The notes under the pieces are model-generated. The model ran no database searches, was not told the DNA's origin, and saw only the letters and a list, made by a program, of their open reading frames with translations. This document shows positions 23,856 through 33,315 of a stretch of 64,000 bases of DNA, piece by piece. Within the stretch, counting starts at the first letter, position 1, and every line of letters begins with the position of its first letter. A program made the translations under genes and the position numbers. The DNA is from Thauera sp. UBA6194 (GTDB taxonomy: Bacteria > Pseudomonadota > Gammaproteobacteria > Burkholderiales > Rhodocyclaceae), in contig DITC01000022.1 of the NCBI GenBank assembly GCA_002422685.1, positions 1-64,000 on the forward strand, written 5' to 3'.

Positions 23856-24029
23856 ATGGAAACAGCTCTCACCCGTACCCTGATGCCGCTTGGACTGCTC
23901 GCAGGCTTGATGCTTGCCACTGGCCATACTGGCGGCGCGCTGGCCGTGGCCGTCGCTGGCGGTGCATGCACCTGGATGACGCGGGCGGATGCACTCAAGC
24001 GGGACTTGCGTCGCCCACATCGAGCTTAA
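23856..24029 (+). CDS. LexA-regulated small membrane protein
   Basis: This 57-residue protein is largely hydrophobic (LMPLGLLAGLMLATGHTGGALAVAVAGGACTWM), enough for one long or two short membrane helices, with a basic tail (KRDLRRPHRA). The ATG at 23856 is preferred to an upstream one that would run through the LexA boxes. Small SOS-induced membrane proteins in other bacteria inhibit division or depolarise the membrane (SidA, TisB); no sequence homology is claimed. It converges with proQ, overlapping by 4 bp. Confidence 0.6.
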   Translation: METALTRTLMPLGLLAGLMLATGHTGGALAVAVAGGACTWMTRADALKRDLRRPHRA

Positions 24030-24487
24030 CGACCGAACTTGTGCACAAGTTGCTGCAGCTTCTGCGCGTGTCGACGCTCGGCCTCTTCGGCCGCACGCTT
24101 TTCGCGCTGCTGGCGCGCGACTTCGGCAAAACGATCCTTGAGCGTAGCCGCTGCATGCTGGCGGTGTTCATCGGAGAGCTCGCCTACCGGGGCACCATCG
24201 AGATCATGACGATGCGTTCCGCGTTCGACTCCCTTGAGATATTTGGTGGAGGCCGTGTGCAAGCGTAGCGCCGTGCGCAGATTTTTGCGGTCGAAATCCG
24301 GAAAACGCTCGAGAATCGCGCCGTCGATCTTCAACGCCAAAGGCTTGTAATCACGAAACGTCGGGGATTCGGCCTGCAGCCGCTTGAGCATGGCACGCGG
24401 ATCAAGCCTGGGCTTGGCTTGCACCGGTGCTGCTGCACCACTTGCGTCCGGCAGTTGGGCGTCGGTCGCAGTCTGTTCTGTAGTCAT
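24026..24487 (-). CDS. proQ: ProQ/FinO-domain RNA chaperone
   Basis: This 153-residue protein has a disordered Ala/Pro N terminus (1-30), a FinO/ProQ RNA-binding domain (~30-115: ALKIDGAILERFPDFDRKNLRTALRLHTASTKYLKGVERGTHRHDLDG) and a charged Glu/Arg helix at the C terminus. ProQ-family proteins bind structured small RNAs and mRNA 3' ends. It is shorter than enteric ProQ and lacks its Tudor-like C-terminal domain, as is common in Betaproteobacteria. Confidence 0.85.
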   Translation of the reverse strand: MTTEQTATDAQLPDASGAAAPVQAKPRLDPRAMLKRLQAESPTFRDYKPLALKIDGAILERFPDFDRKNLRTALRLHTASTKYLKGVERGTHRHDLDGAPVGELSDEHRQHAAATLKDRFAEVARQQREKRAAEEAERRHAQKLQQLVHKFGR

Positions 24488-24665
24488 CTTTGCAAGAACT
24501 TTGGATTCGGTATAAAACTCTGAGCAATGCAGAGACCTCTGCCGTCCGATCGATCTGATTCTGACGGTCTCGGCGAGAGAGGGATCTGCATTCTAACCCG
24601 CAAGCCTGCCTTTGCCTGTGCTTGCGTGACGTTACCGAGCAGACTTACCGCGCAGGGATCCGATC

Positions 24666-24998
24666 ATGAGCAAACGTTGGCGTCGTCTCCCCGGCTCCCG
24701 GACCGAACCGGCGGGCCTGGAGCGCAAGGTCCTGAGGCGTCTGCCCATGATCGCCTTGGCAGGCACGGCCGGCTGCGTGTCGATATCGCTGTTTGCACGC
24801 CTAGCCTGGTGGGGGGATACCAGCGCGGATACGCTACGCGCACTGCAAATGGTAGACATCTGGGTCATCGCAGCGGTGGCTTTGCACTTGACGGTCGTGG
24901 GTGTGGTTGCGCTTTATGCCTTCATCGTCTTCGTCATGAAGGGGCCAGCTTACATCGCTGACCGCTACGAACTCCCGGACGAAGACGCCCCGCGCTGA
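24666..24998 (+). CDS. Two-helix membrane protein of unknown function
   Basis: This 110-residue protein has a basic N terminus, two predicted membrane helices (LPMIALAGTAGCVSISLFARL and WVIAAVALHLTVVGVVALYAF) and an acidic tail. No family recognised. It converges with the cytochrome b gene, and its last codons form one arm of a terminator hairpin. It may relate to the adjacent respiratory genes, but it is on the opposite strand. Confidence 0.65.
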   Translation: MSKRWRRLPGSRTEPAGLERKVLRRLPMIALAGTAGCVSISLFARLAWWGDTSADTLRALQMVDIWVIAAVALHLTVVGVVALYAFIVFVMKGPAYIADRYELPDEDAPR

Positions 24999-25015
24999 AC
25001 CAGGCGCGGGGCGTC
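24984..25015. terminator. Bidirectional terminator hairpin
   Basis: GACGCCCCGCGC and GCGCGGGGCGTC form a perfect 12-bp stem with an 8-base loop between convergent genes, with short A-rich and T-rich flanks. It includes the stop codon of the upstream gene. Confidence 0.7.
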
Positions 25016-25041
25016 TTCTCGAGCCGTGCAGGCTGGATGAC

Positions 25042-25698
25042 TCAGGCTTTACGTGCCGCCACTTTGGCGTCCTTGGCATGCCCTCCTTCATCATGGACTT
25101 CTTCCCAGCCCGTGATCATCGCCTTGATGTGGGCGAAGATGGTGTGCCCGGTGGTTGTCAGATACACGTGGATGAAGAAGAAGGCGGCCATCATGAACGC
25201 ACCGGCGGTGTGCACCAGCGCAACGGTCTCGAGTGTGAAGTACTTGTCGAGCCCGAGTTGCGCCCAGTTGCCGTAGAACAGATAGAGCAGGCCAGACACC
25301 CAGATCAGCGGCGAGATGAAGGCCAGCAAGGCGAGATAGGCCAGGCGCTGTAGCGGGTTGTGCTTTTGCACTGCAGTCTTGCGGAACGGATGCGGCATGT
25401 CCTTGAAGATCCCCACCGTGTAGTAGAGGATCATCGCGCCGACATTGCGCATCGAGGGCAGGTACTGCCGCCACTCACCGGTCGTGAATTGCCAGAAGAT
25501 GGTGAACGCCCAGATCACGAGCATTGTCCATGCGGCGAGCGTGTGCAGGTCGACGGCATCCTTGAAGCCCATGAGGCTGTAGCTGCCATGGATTTCAAAG
25601 CCGGTGATCATCAGCACGATGATCAACAGGGCTTGTGACCAGTGCCAGAAACGCTCGTACCGCTTGTAGATGTAGATACGGTTCTCACTCATTTTCAT
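25042..25698 (-). CDS. Cytochrome b561-type membrane subunit
   Basis: This 218-residue integral protein has four to five helices and histidines placed for heme b ligation (ERFWHWSQALL, DLHTLAAW, ALVHTAGAF, FFIHVYL), as in cytochrome b subunits of formate dehydrogenase or thiosulfate reductase. The ATG overlaps the stop of the octaheme cytochrome gene (ATGA), so the two are coupled. It likely passes quinol electrons to the periplasmic cytochrome. A second in-frame ATG at 25692 is possible. Confidence 0.85.
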   Translation of the reverse strand: MKMSENRIYIYKRYERFWHWSQALLIIVLMITGFEIHGSYSLMGFKDAVDLHTLAAWTMLVIWAFTIFWQFTTGEWRQYLPSMRNVGAMILYYTVGIFKDMPHPFRKTAVQKHNPLQRLAYLALLAFISPLIWVSGLLYLFYGNWAQLGLDKYFTLETVALVHTAGAFMMAAFFFIHVYLTTTGHTIFAHIKAMITGWEEVHDEGGHAKDAKVAARKA

Positions 25699-27317
25699 TG
25701 CCCCTTGCGACGGGTGAGGAATCGGGCGATGCCATGGATGGAGCCCGCGCCGATCGCGCCGATGATCGCGAGGCCGCCAAGGAGGTCCACCCAGCCGCTG
25801 CGGTCACGGCCCGGAAGGTAGATGTCGGTGATTTCAGCCAACCGGCCGTCTTCGGCGCGGGTGTGGCATTCCTGGCAGCGCACCGCCTTTTCCTTCGGCG
25901 CGACCATGTGCGTGATGAACCAGTTCATCCGCGTCTCGATGAAGTCGAACTGACCACTGTAGGGCAGCCCTGCATAGTCCATGCCGAACTTGATCGACTT
26001 TTCATAGTCCCAGTTGCCCCAGAAAGCAGCGTCGTCCTTACCGAAAACGTGGTTGACGACCAGCGTCTTGTTCACCGGGTCGTAAGGCTGCTTGCCGACC
26101 ATGACCTTGAACGGCCAGATGCGGGCATTCGGATCGCCGGCGGAACCCTCTACGCGGTTCAGTTCGAGGATCTTCGTGTCGTCGATCTTGTCGGTCATGG
26201 CGATCTGATGCACGACGCCGTTGTACCACTTGTAGGTCGGGCGCACGTTCTCGCCGTACTCGAAGTTGCCCTTGTCGGCCGAGTAGCTCAGGTGGCCATG
26301 ATCGTCCTTGATGAACAGGCCGTTGCCGTTCTCGTCGCGCTTGCCCGCGGTCGACCAGTCCCAGAGCGTCTTGGTGGCGATGCCGCCACGGGCGAATTCG
26401 GGAATGTGACACGTCTGGCACGCAACGCGATTGGCGTGGTTGTTAAGCCGCTCGTCCTCATGGGGCGTGACGTCATGGCACGACTCGCAGGTGGCGCGAT
26501 TGTGGTCCACGTGCTTCATGTCCAGGCCCTTGGTGTCCTTGGACATCGCGGCATAGCGGCTACCGCTGGGCTGATGGCCGTTGAAGGTATGGCAGTCGGC
26601 GCAGACCATGTTCGCACCGTCCTTCGACATGTGAACGTCGAGATCGCGATGCGGGTCGTTCAGGGACGTATCGAGGTCGCCGTGCTTGACGGCGTCGCCA
26701 CCACCGCCGTTGTAGTGACAGGCACCACAGTTATGACGCCCCGCCTTGCCGACGTTCTGCGCGATCTTGGCGAGATCGGGCGGCTGCACGATCTTGCCGC
26801 TGCCCTTGGGCATCTCACGCGGTTCGTACAGCGGATGGCCCGCATCGGTTGGCACCTTCTTGTAGGCGGTCGTGGTGTCGTGGCAGGCGAGGCAGTCGAC
26901 GTTTTCCTGCTTGCTGAAGTCGAAGTTCTTGTCGTCCCAGCCGTAACCCGCATGGCAACTGGTGCAACGCGGCTCGTTGGAGACGATGGAGCCGCAGAAG
27001 TTGTTGGCCACGTGGTGCTTGCCAAGCTTCTGGCCGGTCGTGGGGCTGGTGGCCTCCCAGGTCCAGTGAATGCTCTTCATGACCTGATGAGAGGCCTCCG
27101 TGTGGCAGGACAGGCAGGCCTTGGTGACCTCGGGGCCGGACTTGAACGGCCCCTCCAGTTCCTTGAACTTGCTGTGGTCGGCCGTGCTCTGCGCCTTGCC
27201 AGCCGCCGCTGCAACCGGAATCTCTCCCTTGGTGGTCGCGGCCATGGTCAGGGTGCTCGCGGCCATGATCATCACGGCACCTATCCAATGCCGCCAACCG
27301 GATCTTCGCGTACTCAT
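25695..27317 (-). CDS. Octaheme c-type cytochrome, tetrathionate reductase (OTR) family
   Basis: This 540-residue protein has an N-terminal signal (GAVMIMAASTLTMAATT) and eight CxxCH heme sites (CLSCH, CTSCH, CLACH, CGACH, CADCH, CESCH, CQTCH, CQECH), plus a C-terminal membrane anchor (LLGGLAIIGAIGAG). This fits periplasmic octaheme tetrathionate/nitrite/hydroxylamine reductases of the Shewanella OTR type. Substrate cannot be decided from sequence. It forms a two-gene unit with the cytochrome b gene, giving a quinol-to-octaheme respiratory module. Confidence 0.88.
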   Translation of the reverse strand: MSTRRSGWRHWIGAVMIMAASTLTMAATTKGEIPVAAAAGKAQSTADHSKFKELEGPFKSGPEVTKACLSCHTEASHQVMKSIHWTWEATSPTTGQKLGKHHVANNFCGSIVSNEPRCTSCHAGYGWDDKNFDFSKQENVDCLACHDTTTAYKKVPTDAGHPLYEPREMPKGSGKIVQPPDLAKIAQNVGKAGRHNCGACHYNGGGGDAVKHGDLDTSLNDPHRDLDVHMSKDGANMVCADCHTFNGHQPSGSRYAAMSKDTKGLDMKHVDHNRATCESCHDVTPHEDERLNNHANRVACQTCHIPEFARGGIATKTLWDWSTAGKRDENGNGLFIKDDHGHLSYSADKGNFEYGENVRPTYKWYNGVVHQIAMTDKIDDTKILELNRVEGSAGDPNARIWPFKVMVGKQPYDPVNKTLVVNHVFGKDDAAFWGNWDYEKSIKFGMDYAGLPYSGQFDFIETRMNWFITHMVAPKEKAVRCQECHTRAEDGRLAEITDIYLPGRDRSGWVDLLGGLAIIGAIGAGSIHGIARFLTRRKGQ

Positions 27318-27547
27318 TTGCCTCTCCTCCAGAGAACTCTGATCACCAACTACCGCGTGATTCTACGTAGGCCCTTCATATCAGCTTTTGATTAATGTCT
27401 AACTTGAGGCAGATCAACCGACAAAAAGCGTTCGTTTCCCGCGCTGTGAAAACCGCCACGCCGACCCTGCGGACTGGCTCCTATAATTTGCCGGGCAAGC
27501 CCGTCGTCCCCTGTCCTGTCCTCGACCTTACTGCGGCGCACCACCTC

Positions 27548-29434
27548 ATGACCACGCTCAGCAACCCATCAGAAATCGCGCGCGAGGCGCTGCGCCAGCT
27601 TGCCATGCGCCGCGTGCCGCCCACGCCGGACAACTACCAGAGGCTTTATCACGAGATCGCGGGCACGCGCCCCAATGAAGACGCGCTCCCCGAGGCATTC
27701 GTGCGCAAGCTCGCCAAGAAGCTACCCAGGGACAATGCCGAACGCCAGCGCAACGCGCGCCAGCTCGACCAGGCGCTTGGCGATGGCCGCACGGCGGCGG
27801 TGGAGGCGGCGCTCGAACGCTATCTCAACGGGCTCAAGCTCGCCGAGCAGCCGACCTGGAATGAACTCATCTCCAACCTGCTGCGCCAGTGGGAAACGCG
27901 TCATGCGGGCTGGACGACAGCACGCAAGCGCGAGTCGCTCGATCGCGTCCTCGGCGTGGCCGACCCGGCAACGCTGTACAGCAGGCTGCAGGGGCTGCTG
28001 AAAGGCTGGAGCCAGGCGCAGGTCGACACCGATACCCAGGACACCGAGACGGAAGGCGACGGCGCAACCGCCGCAAAGGCGGCGAGCCCGCAGGAAGCGA
28101 GCCCGCGACGTGTCGCCACCGAGGCTGCGGCGCCGGCAGGCGGTGTGCGCGAATCCGCCGCCCTCGCTGACGCCATCGCCCACGCCCGCACCGCTCCGAC
28201 CACGTCCGAAAGCGGCGCGATCCTGCACGATCTGCTGCAGCTGAGCCTGGGGCAGGCCGTGCCCGCACTGCTATATGAACATCCCGAGCTGCAGCAGACG
28301 GCAAGCCGCCTCGCCGTCGAGCTCGAAACACGCGCGAGCACGCCGGAACTGAAGGCGTTCGGCGACGCGCTGCAAGTCTTCACGCGCGAAGTCGAGGCCG
28401 CCGCGCTCGACGACGCCGAGGTGCACTCGGGCCTGCTGGAATTGCTGCGTCTGCTGTTGCGCAACATCGACGAACTCGTGCTCGACGACAACTGGCTCAG
28501 CGGCCAGATCGAGATGCTGCGCGAGCTCGTCGAGGCCAAGCCGCAGCCGCGCCAGCTCGACGACGCCGGTCGCAGGCTCAGGGAGCTGATCTCGAAACAG
28601 GGCCAGCTCAAGCACTCGCTGGTCGAGACCCAGCGCGACCTGCGCGAGATGCTCGCCGGTTTCGTCGATCAGCTCGCCCAGTTCGCCGAGACCACCGGGA
28701 CCTACCACGACCGCATCGGCAACTGTGCGCAACGCATCGCCCAGGCGCGCGACATCACCGAGATCAAGCCGCTGCTCGAAGAGGTCATGCTGGAGACACG
28801 CAGCATTCAGGACGAGGCCCGCCGCTCGCGCGACGAGTTGATGACGGCGCGCACCCAGGCGACCGACGCCGAGCAGCGCATCGTCGCGCTGCAGGCCGAA
28901 CTCGAGGAAACGAGCAGGCTGATGCGTCACGACCAGCTCACCGGTGCGCTCAACCGGCGTGGCCTGGAAGAGATGTTCCAGAAAGAGGCTGCCCGGGCTG
29001 CACGCCGCGGATCGCGGCTTGCCGTCGCCTTGCTCGACATCGACCACTTCAAGAAGCTCAACGACACGCTCGGGCACAAGGCCGGCGACGACGCACTCGT
29101 CCATCTTGCCCGGGTCGTGCGCGCGCACCTGCGCCCGCAGGACGTCCTTGCGCGCTACGGCGGCGAGGAGTTCGTGATCCTGCTCCCCGAAACCGGCGAC
29201 AGCGACGCCCACCAAGCGCTCGTGCGGCTACAACGCGAATTGACCCGTGAGTTCTTCATGGCCGACCAGCAGAAAGTGGTGATCACCTTCAGCGCCGGCG
29301 TCACGCCGCTCGGTGACGGCGAAGGCCTCGATAGTGCGCTAAAACGCGCCGACGCAGCCATGTACCAAGCCAAGCAGGCCGGGCGCAACCGCGTCGTCGT
29401 CGCCCCGCTCGCGCAAGCGCCCACGGGAGCCTGA
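27548..29434 (+). CDS. Diguanylate cyclase (GGDEF)
   Basis: The protein has 628 residues from ATG 27548, which opens MTTLSNPSEIAREALRQLA; the frame is open further back to 27395 but that part looks non-coding. The N-terminal ~450 residues are soluble, helical and Ala/Glu-rich with no membrane helix. The C-terminal GGDEF domain starts at RHDQLTGALNRRG and has the active-site GGEEF and an RPQD inhibitory site five residues before it, so synthesis and product feedback on c-di-GMP are expected. No EAL domain. No clear ribosome-binding site. Confidence 0.9.
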   Translation: MTTLSNPSEIAREALRQLAMRRVPPTPDNYQRLYHEIAGTRPNEDALPEAFVRKLAKKLPRDNAERQRNARQLDQALGDGRTAAVEAALERYLNGLKLAEQPTWNELISNLLRQWETRHAGWTTARKRESLDRVLGVADPATLYSRLQGLLKGWSQAQVDTDTQDTETEGDGATAAKAASPQEASPRRVATEAAAPAGGVRESAALADAIAHARTAPTTSESGAILHDLLQLSLGQAVPALLYEHPELQQTASRLAVELETRASTPELKAFGDALQVFTREVEAAALDDAEVHSGLLELLRLLLRNIDELVLDDNWLSGQIEMLRELVEAKPQPRQLDDAGRRLRELISKQGQLKHSLVETQRDLREMLAGFVDQLAQFAETTGTYHDRIGNCAQRIAQARDITEIKPLLEEVMLETRSIQDEARRSRDELMTARTQATDAEQRIVALQAELEETSRLMRHDQLTGALNRRGLEEMFQKEAARAARRGSRLAVALLDIDHFKKLNDTLGHKAGDDALVHLARVVRAHLRPQDVLARYGGEEFVILLPETGDSDAHQALVRLQRELTREFFMADQQKVVITFSAGVTPLGDGEGLDSALKRADAAMYQAKQAGRNRVVVAPLAQAPTGA

Positions 29435-29443
29435 TCGAGCGCC

Positions 29444-29471
29444 AGCCGGGCGCAACGGACGCCCGGCTTTG
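29444..29471 (+). terminator. Terminator after the diguanylate cyclase gene
   Basis: AGCCGGGCG and CGCCCGGCT pair over 9 bp with a 7-base loop and a short T run, between the convergent diguanylate cyclase and purM genes. Confidence 0.65.
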
Positions 29472-29482
29472 CAGAGATACAA

Positions 29483-30550
<1,068 letters not shown>

Positions 30551-30689
30551 GATCGTTCCTTTGGGCTCGCTGGATGCAGGAAAGCGCCGCCCGGCGGCTG
30601 ACCGCGCTTGAGGCCGCAACGCCAAGTGGCTACATTTACGTGTTTCGCGGGCAAGCTTGGCCCGCGGCAAGCTCGCGATTTTACTCGAA

Positions 30690-31793
30690 ATGAACACACC
30701 CCGCGCCGATCGCCTGCAAACCCTCGCCTGGACCACCGCCGGTCTGGCGATCGCGGGTCTGTTCTGGCTGCTCGCCCCCATCCTCACGCCCTTCGTGATC
30801 GCCGCGGTGTTCGCCTACATCTGCGACCCTGCGGTGAACTGGATGGTCGCGCGCCGCGTCCCGCGCGCGTTCGCGGTGCTGCTGGTGATCATCGCCCTCG
30901 GCCTGCTCATCGTCGCACTTGCGCTGATCCTGCTGCCGATGGTTTACCGCGAAGGCATGCTGCTGGTGCGACGCCTGCCCGACCTGGTCGAGATGTACAA
31001 CGCCCAGGTCGCACCGCTGCTCCAGGCGCGCCTGGGGGTCGAACTGCAGCTCGACGCCGCCCAGTTCCGCCAGCTGATCACCGAAAACTGGAGCAGTGCA
31101 CAGGACATCGTGCCCATCGTGCTCGGTCACCTCAAGGCCGGGGGCATGGCGCTGCTGGGTTTCGTGGCCAACCTGTTCCTGATTCCGCTGGTGATGTTCT
31201 ACCTGCTCCAGGAGTGGCCGCACATCCTCGACGCACTGCAGCGCATCGTGCCCCGGCCCTGGATGCCGCGGACGATGCGCATCATCAACGACATCGACTC
31301 GGTAATGTCCGAATTCCTGCGCGGACAGCTCTCGGTGATGATGCTGCTCGCCGTGTTCTACACCGTCGGCCTGTGGCTGGCCGGGCTCAAGTTCGCGCTG
31401 CCGGTGGGCGTGCTCACCGGCCTGCTCGTGTTCATTCCCTATGTCGGCTTCGGCGGCGGGCTCATCCTGGCCATCGTCGCCGCGCTGCTGCAGGCCGAGG
31501 GCTGGCCGCCGCTCGTGGGCGTGGCCGCGGTGTATGGCCTGGGGCAGCTGGTCGAAAGCTTCGCCCTCACCCCGTATCTGGTCGGCGAGCGCATCGGCCT
31601 GCATCCGCTCGCGGTCATCTTCGCGCTCATGGCCTTCGGTCAGCTGTTCGGGTTCGTCGGCGTGCTCGTCGCACTCCCCGTGAGCGCCGCGCTGCTGGTG
31701 GGCCTGCGCGAGGTGCAGGGAGCGTGGCTCAACAGCCCGGTCTACCTCGGGGACGAACAGGCATCGGCACAACAGCCCCCCGGCGCACGATGA
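30690..31793 (+). CDS. AI-2E family (PerM-like) permease
   Basis: This 367-residue integral membrane protein has about eight helices in the usual pattern: two at the N terminus (AGLFWLLAPILTPFVIAAVFAYI), a soluble middle part (~90-150), then a helix-rich C-terminal half (GVLTGLLVFIPYVGFGGGLIL, VEGERIGLHPLAVIFALM-like region). Members export small molecules or ions; substrate unknown. It commonly precedes hda in Betaproteobacteria, and here its stop overlaps the hda ATG. Confidence 0.88.
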   Translation: MNTPRADRLQTLAWTTAGLAIAGLFWLLAPILTPFVIAAVFAYICDPAVNWMVARRVPRAFAVLLVIIALGLLIVALALILLPMVYREGMLLVRRLPDLVEMYNAQVAPLLQARLGVELQLDAAQFRQLITENWSSAQDIVPIVLGHLKAGGMALLGFVANLFLIPLVMFYLLQEWPHILDALQRIVPRPWMPRTMRIINDIDSVMSEFLRGQLSVMMLLAVFYTVGLWLAGLKFALPVGVLTGLLVFIPYVGFGGGLILAIVAALLQAEGWPPLVGVAAVYGLGQLVESFALTPYLVGERIGLHPLAVIFALMAFGQLFGFVGVLVALPVSAALLVGLREVQGAWLNSPVYLGDEQASAQQPPGAR

Positions 31794-32482
31794 AGCAGCT
31801 CGTCCTCGACATCCGCCCCGACGCCCCGCCCACGCTGGAAAACTTCGTCGCTGGCGCCAACGCCGAGCTGGTGGCGGCGATCTCCCTGCTCGCCGCGCCG
31901 GCTACCGCCGTGCAACTGCCTGCGCGTCACCTCTATCTGTGGGGCAGCGCCGGCAGCGGCCGCAGCCATCTGCTGCGCTCAGCGGTGGCGATGGCGCGGG
32001 CCGCGGGCCGCCCAGCGCATCTGCTCGCCGCCGTCGAGGTCGATGCGAGCCTGCCCGAGACCACCGACGCCCTGCTGGCACTGGACGACGTCGACCAGCT
32101 CTCGGAGGACGCCCAGATCGCGCTCTTCAACGCCTTCAACCGCGCGCGCAGCAACGGCCAGTCGCTGCTACTGTCCGGCCCGGCGGCGCCGCTCGCGCTA
32201 CGCCTGCGCGAAGACCTGCGCACCCGCATCGGCCAGAGCCTGATCTACGAGGTGCAGCCGCTCGACGACGCCTCGCGTGCCGCCATCCTCGCCACCCTGG
32301 CCGAACGACGCGGACTGCGCCTGGCCGACGAGGTGGTCGACTTCCTGCTGCGCCACGGTCGCCGCGAACTCTCCAGCTTGCGCGCGGTGCTCGACGCCCT
32401 CGACGCCGCCTCGCTCGAGCGCAAGCGCCCCATCACTCTGCCCCTGCTGCGCGAGATGATGCAGCAGGGCCTGGAAATCTGA
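31790..32482 (+). CDS. hda: Hda, regulatory inactivator of DnaA
   Basis: This 230-residue DnaA-like AAA+ protein lacks the DNA-binding domain of DnaA. It begins MKQLVLDIRPDAPPTLENFV, with the clamp-binding QLVLDI-type motif at the extreme N terminus. A degenerate Walker A (GSAGSGRSH), Walker B-like LLALDDVD and sensor LSGPAAP follow. With the sliding clamp it stimulates ATP hydrolysis on DnaA after initiation. Coupled to the permease gene (ATGA). Confidence 0.9.
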   Translation: MKQLVLDIRPDAPPTLENFVAGANAELVAAISLLAAPATAVQLPARHLYLWGSAGSGRSHLLRSAVAMARAAGRPAHLLAAVEVDASLPETTDALLALDDVDQLSEDAQIALFNAFNRARSNGQSLLLSGPAAPLALRLREDLRTRIGQSLIYEVQPLDDASRAAILATLAERRGLRLADEVVDFLLRHGRRELSSLRAVLDALDAASLERKRPITLPLLREMMQQGLEI

Positions 32483-32496
32483 ACCACGGAGCCCCA

Positions 32497-33159
32497 ATGA
32501 ATCTCGCCCTCTTCGATCTCGACAACACCCTGCTCGCCGGCGACTCCGACTTCGCCTGGGCGCAATTCCTCATCGGCAAGGGAGTGCTCGACCGCGAGGT
32601 GCAGGAGGCGAAGAACGTCGAGTTCTACGAGCAGTACAAGGCCGGCACGCTCGACATCTTCGAGTTCCTCGACTTCCAGCTCGCCCCCCTCGCCCGCCAC
32701 CCGCGCGCCCAGCTCGACGCCTGGCATCTCGAGTTCATGGAGCAGGCGATCCGCCCCATGATGACGCCTGCGGCGCGTGCGCTCGTACGCGAGCACCTCG
32801 ACGACGGCGCCCTCGTCGCCGTGGTCACCGCCACGAACGCCTTCGTCACCGGGCCCATCGTGCGCGAGCTCGGCATCCCGCACCTGGTCGCCACCATCCC
32901 GGCGCAGGAAAACGGCGCGTTCACCGGCAAGCCGCGCGGCCTGCCCGCATTCAAGGCCGGCAAGATCGAGCGCGTCGAAAACTGGCTCGAATCGCTCGGC
33001 TTGCACCTGGGCAGCTTCGAGCGCAGCTGGTTCTACAGCGACTCGCACAACGACTTGCCGCTGATGGGTCGGGTCACCAACCCGGTCGCGGTCGACCCCG
33101 ACGACACCCTGCGCGCGCACGCGCAGTCCGAGGGCTGGCCGGTGATCTCGCTGCGCTGA
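32497..33159 (+). CDS. HAD-superfamily phosphatase (HAD-IB)
   Basis: This 220-residue protein has the HAD motifs LFDLDNTLL (nucleophile Asp near residue 7), VVTATNAF and SDSHNDLPLM, with a helical cap between motifs I and II. This is the SerB-like/IB subgroup; histidinol-phosphate or phosphoserine phosphatase are possible substrates but are not decided by sequence. GGAG precedes the ATG, 14 bp after hda. Confidence 0.85.
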   Translation: MNLALFDLDNTLLAGDSDFAWAQFLIGKGVLDREVQEAKNVEFYEQYKAGTLDIFEFLDFQLAPLARHPRAQLDAWHLEFMEQAIRPMMTPAARALVREHLDDGALVAVVTATNAFVTGPIVRELGIPHLVATIPAQENGAFTGKPRGLPAFKAGKIERVENWLESLGLHLGSFERSWFYSDSHNDLPLMGRVTNPVAVDPDDTLRAHAQSEGWPVISLR

Positions 33160-33315
33160 GCAACACACGGGCCAGCGCCCAGCCCGCGCGGCAAACGCGC
33201 GCCGGTCGTGAGCCCCGGCGATCGCGACCATCCACCTCAAAGCCCTTGCAGCCCGTCGTCCGGGCGGATGCTTCGGTTATCATTGACGCCTCATGCAGAA
33301 ACCCTTCCTCCCCCG

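Noticed and set aside
25635..27395. Plus-strand open frame of 586 codons opposite the octaheme cytochrome
   Set aside because: The minus strand has eight CxxCH motifs and a signal peptide; the plus-strand frame is its antisense shadow.
27395..27547. N-terminal extension of the diguanylate cyclase
   Set aside because: The extra 51 codons have no domain character and the natural-looking start is ATG 27548.
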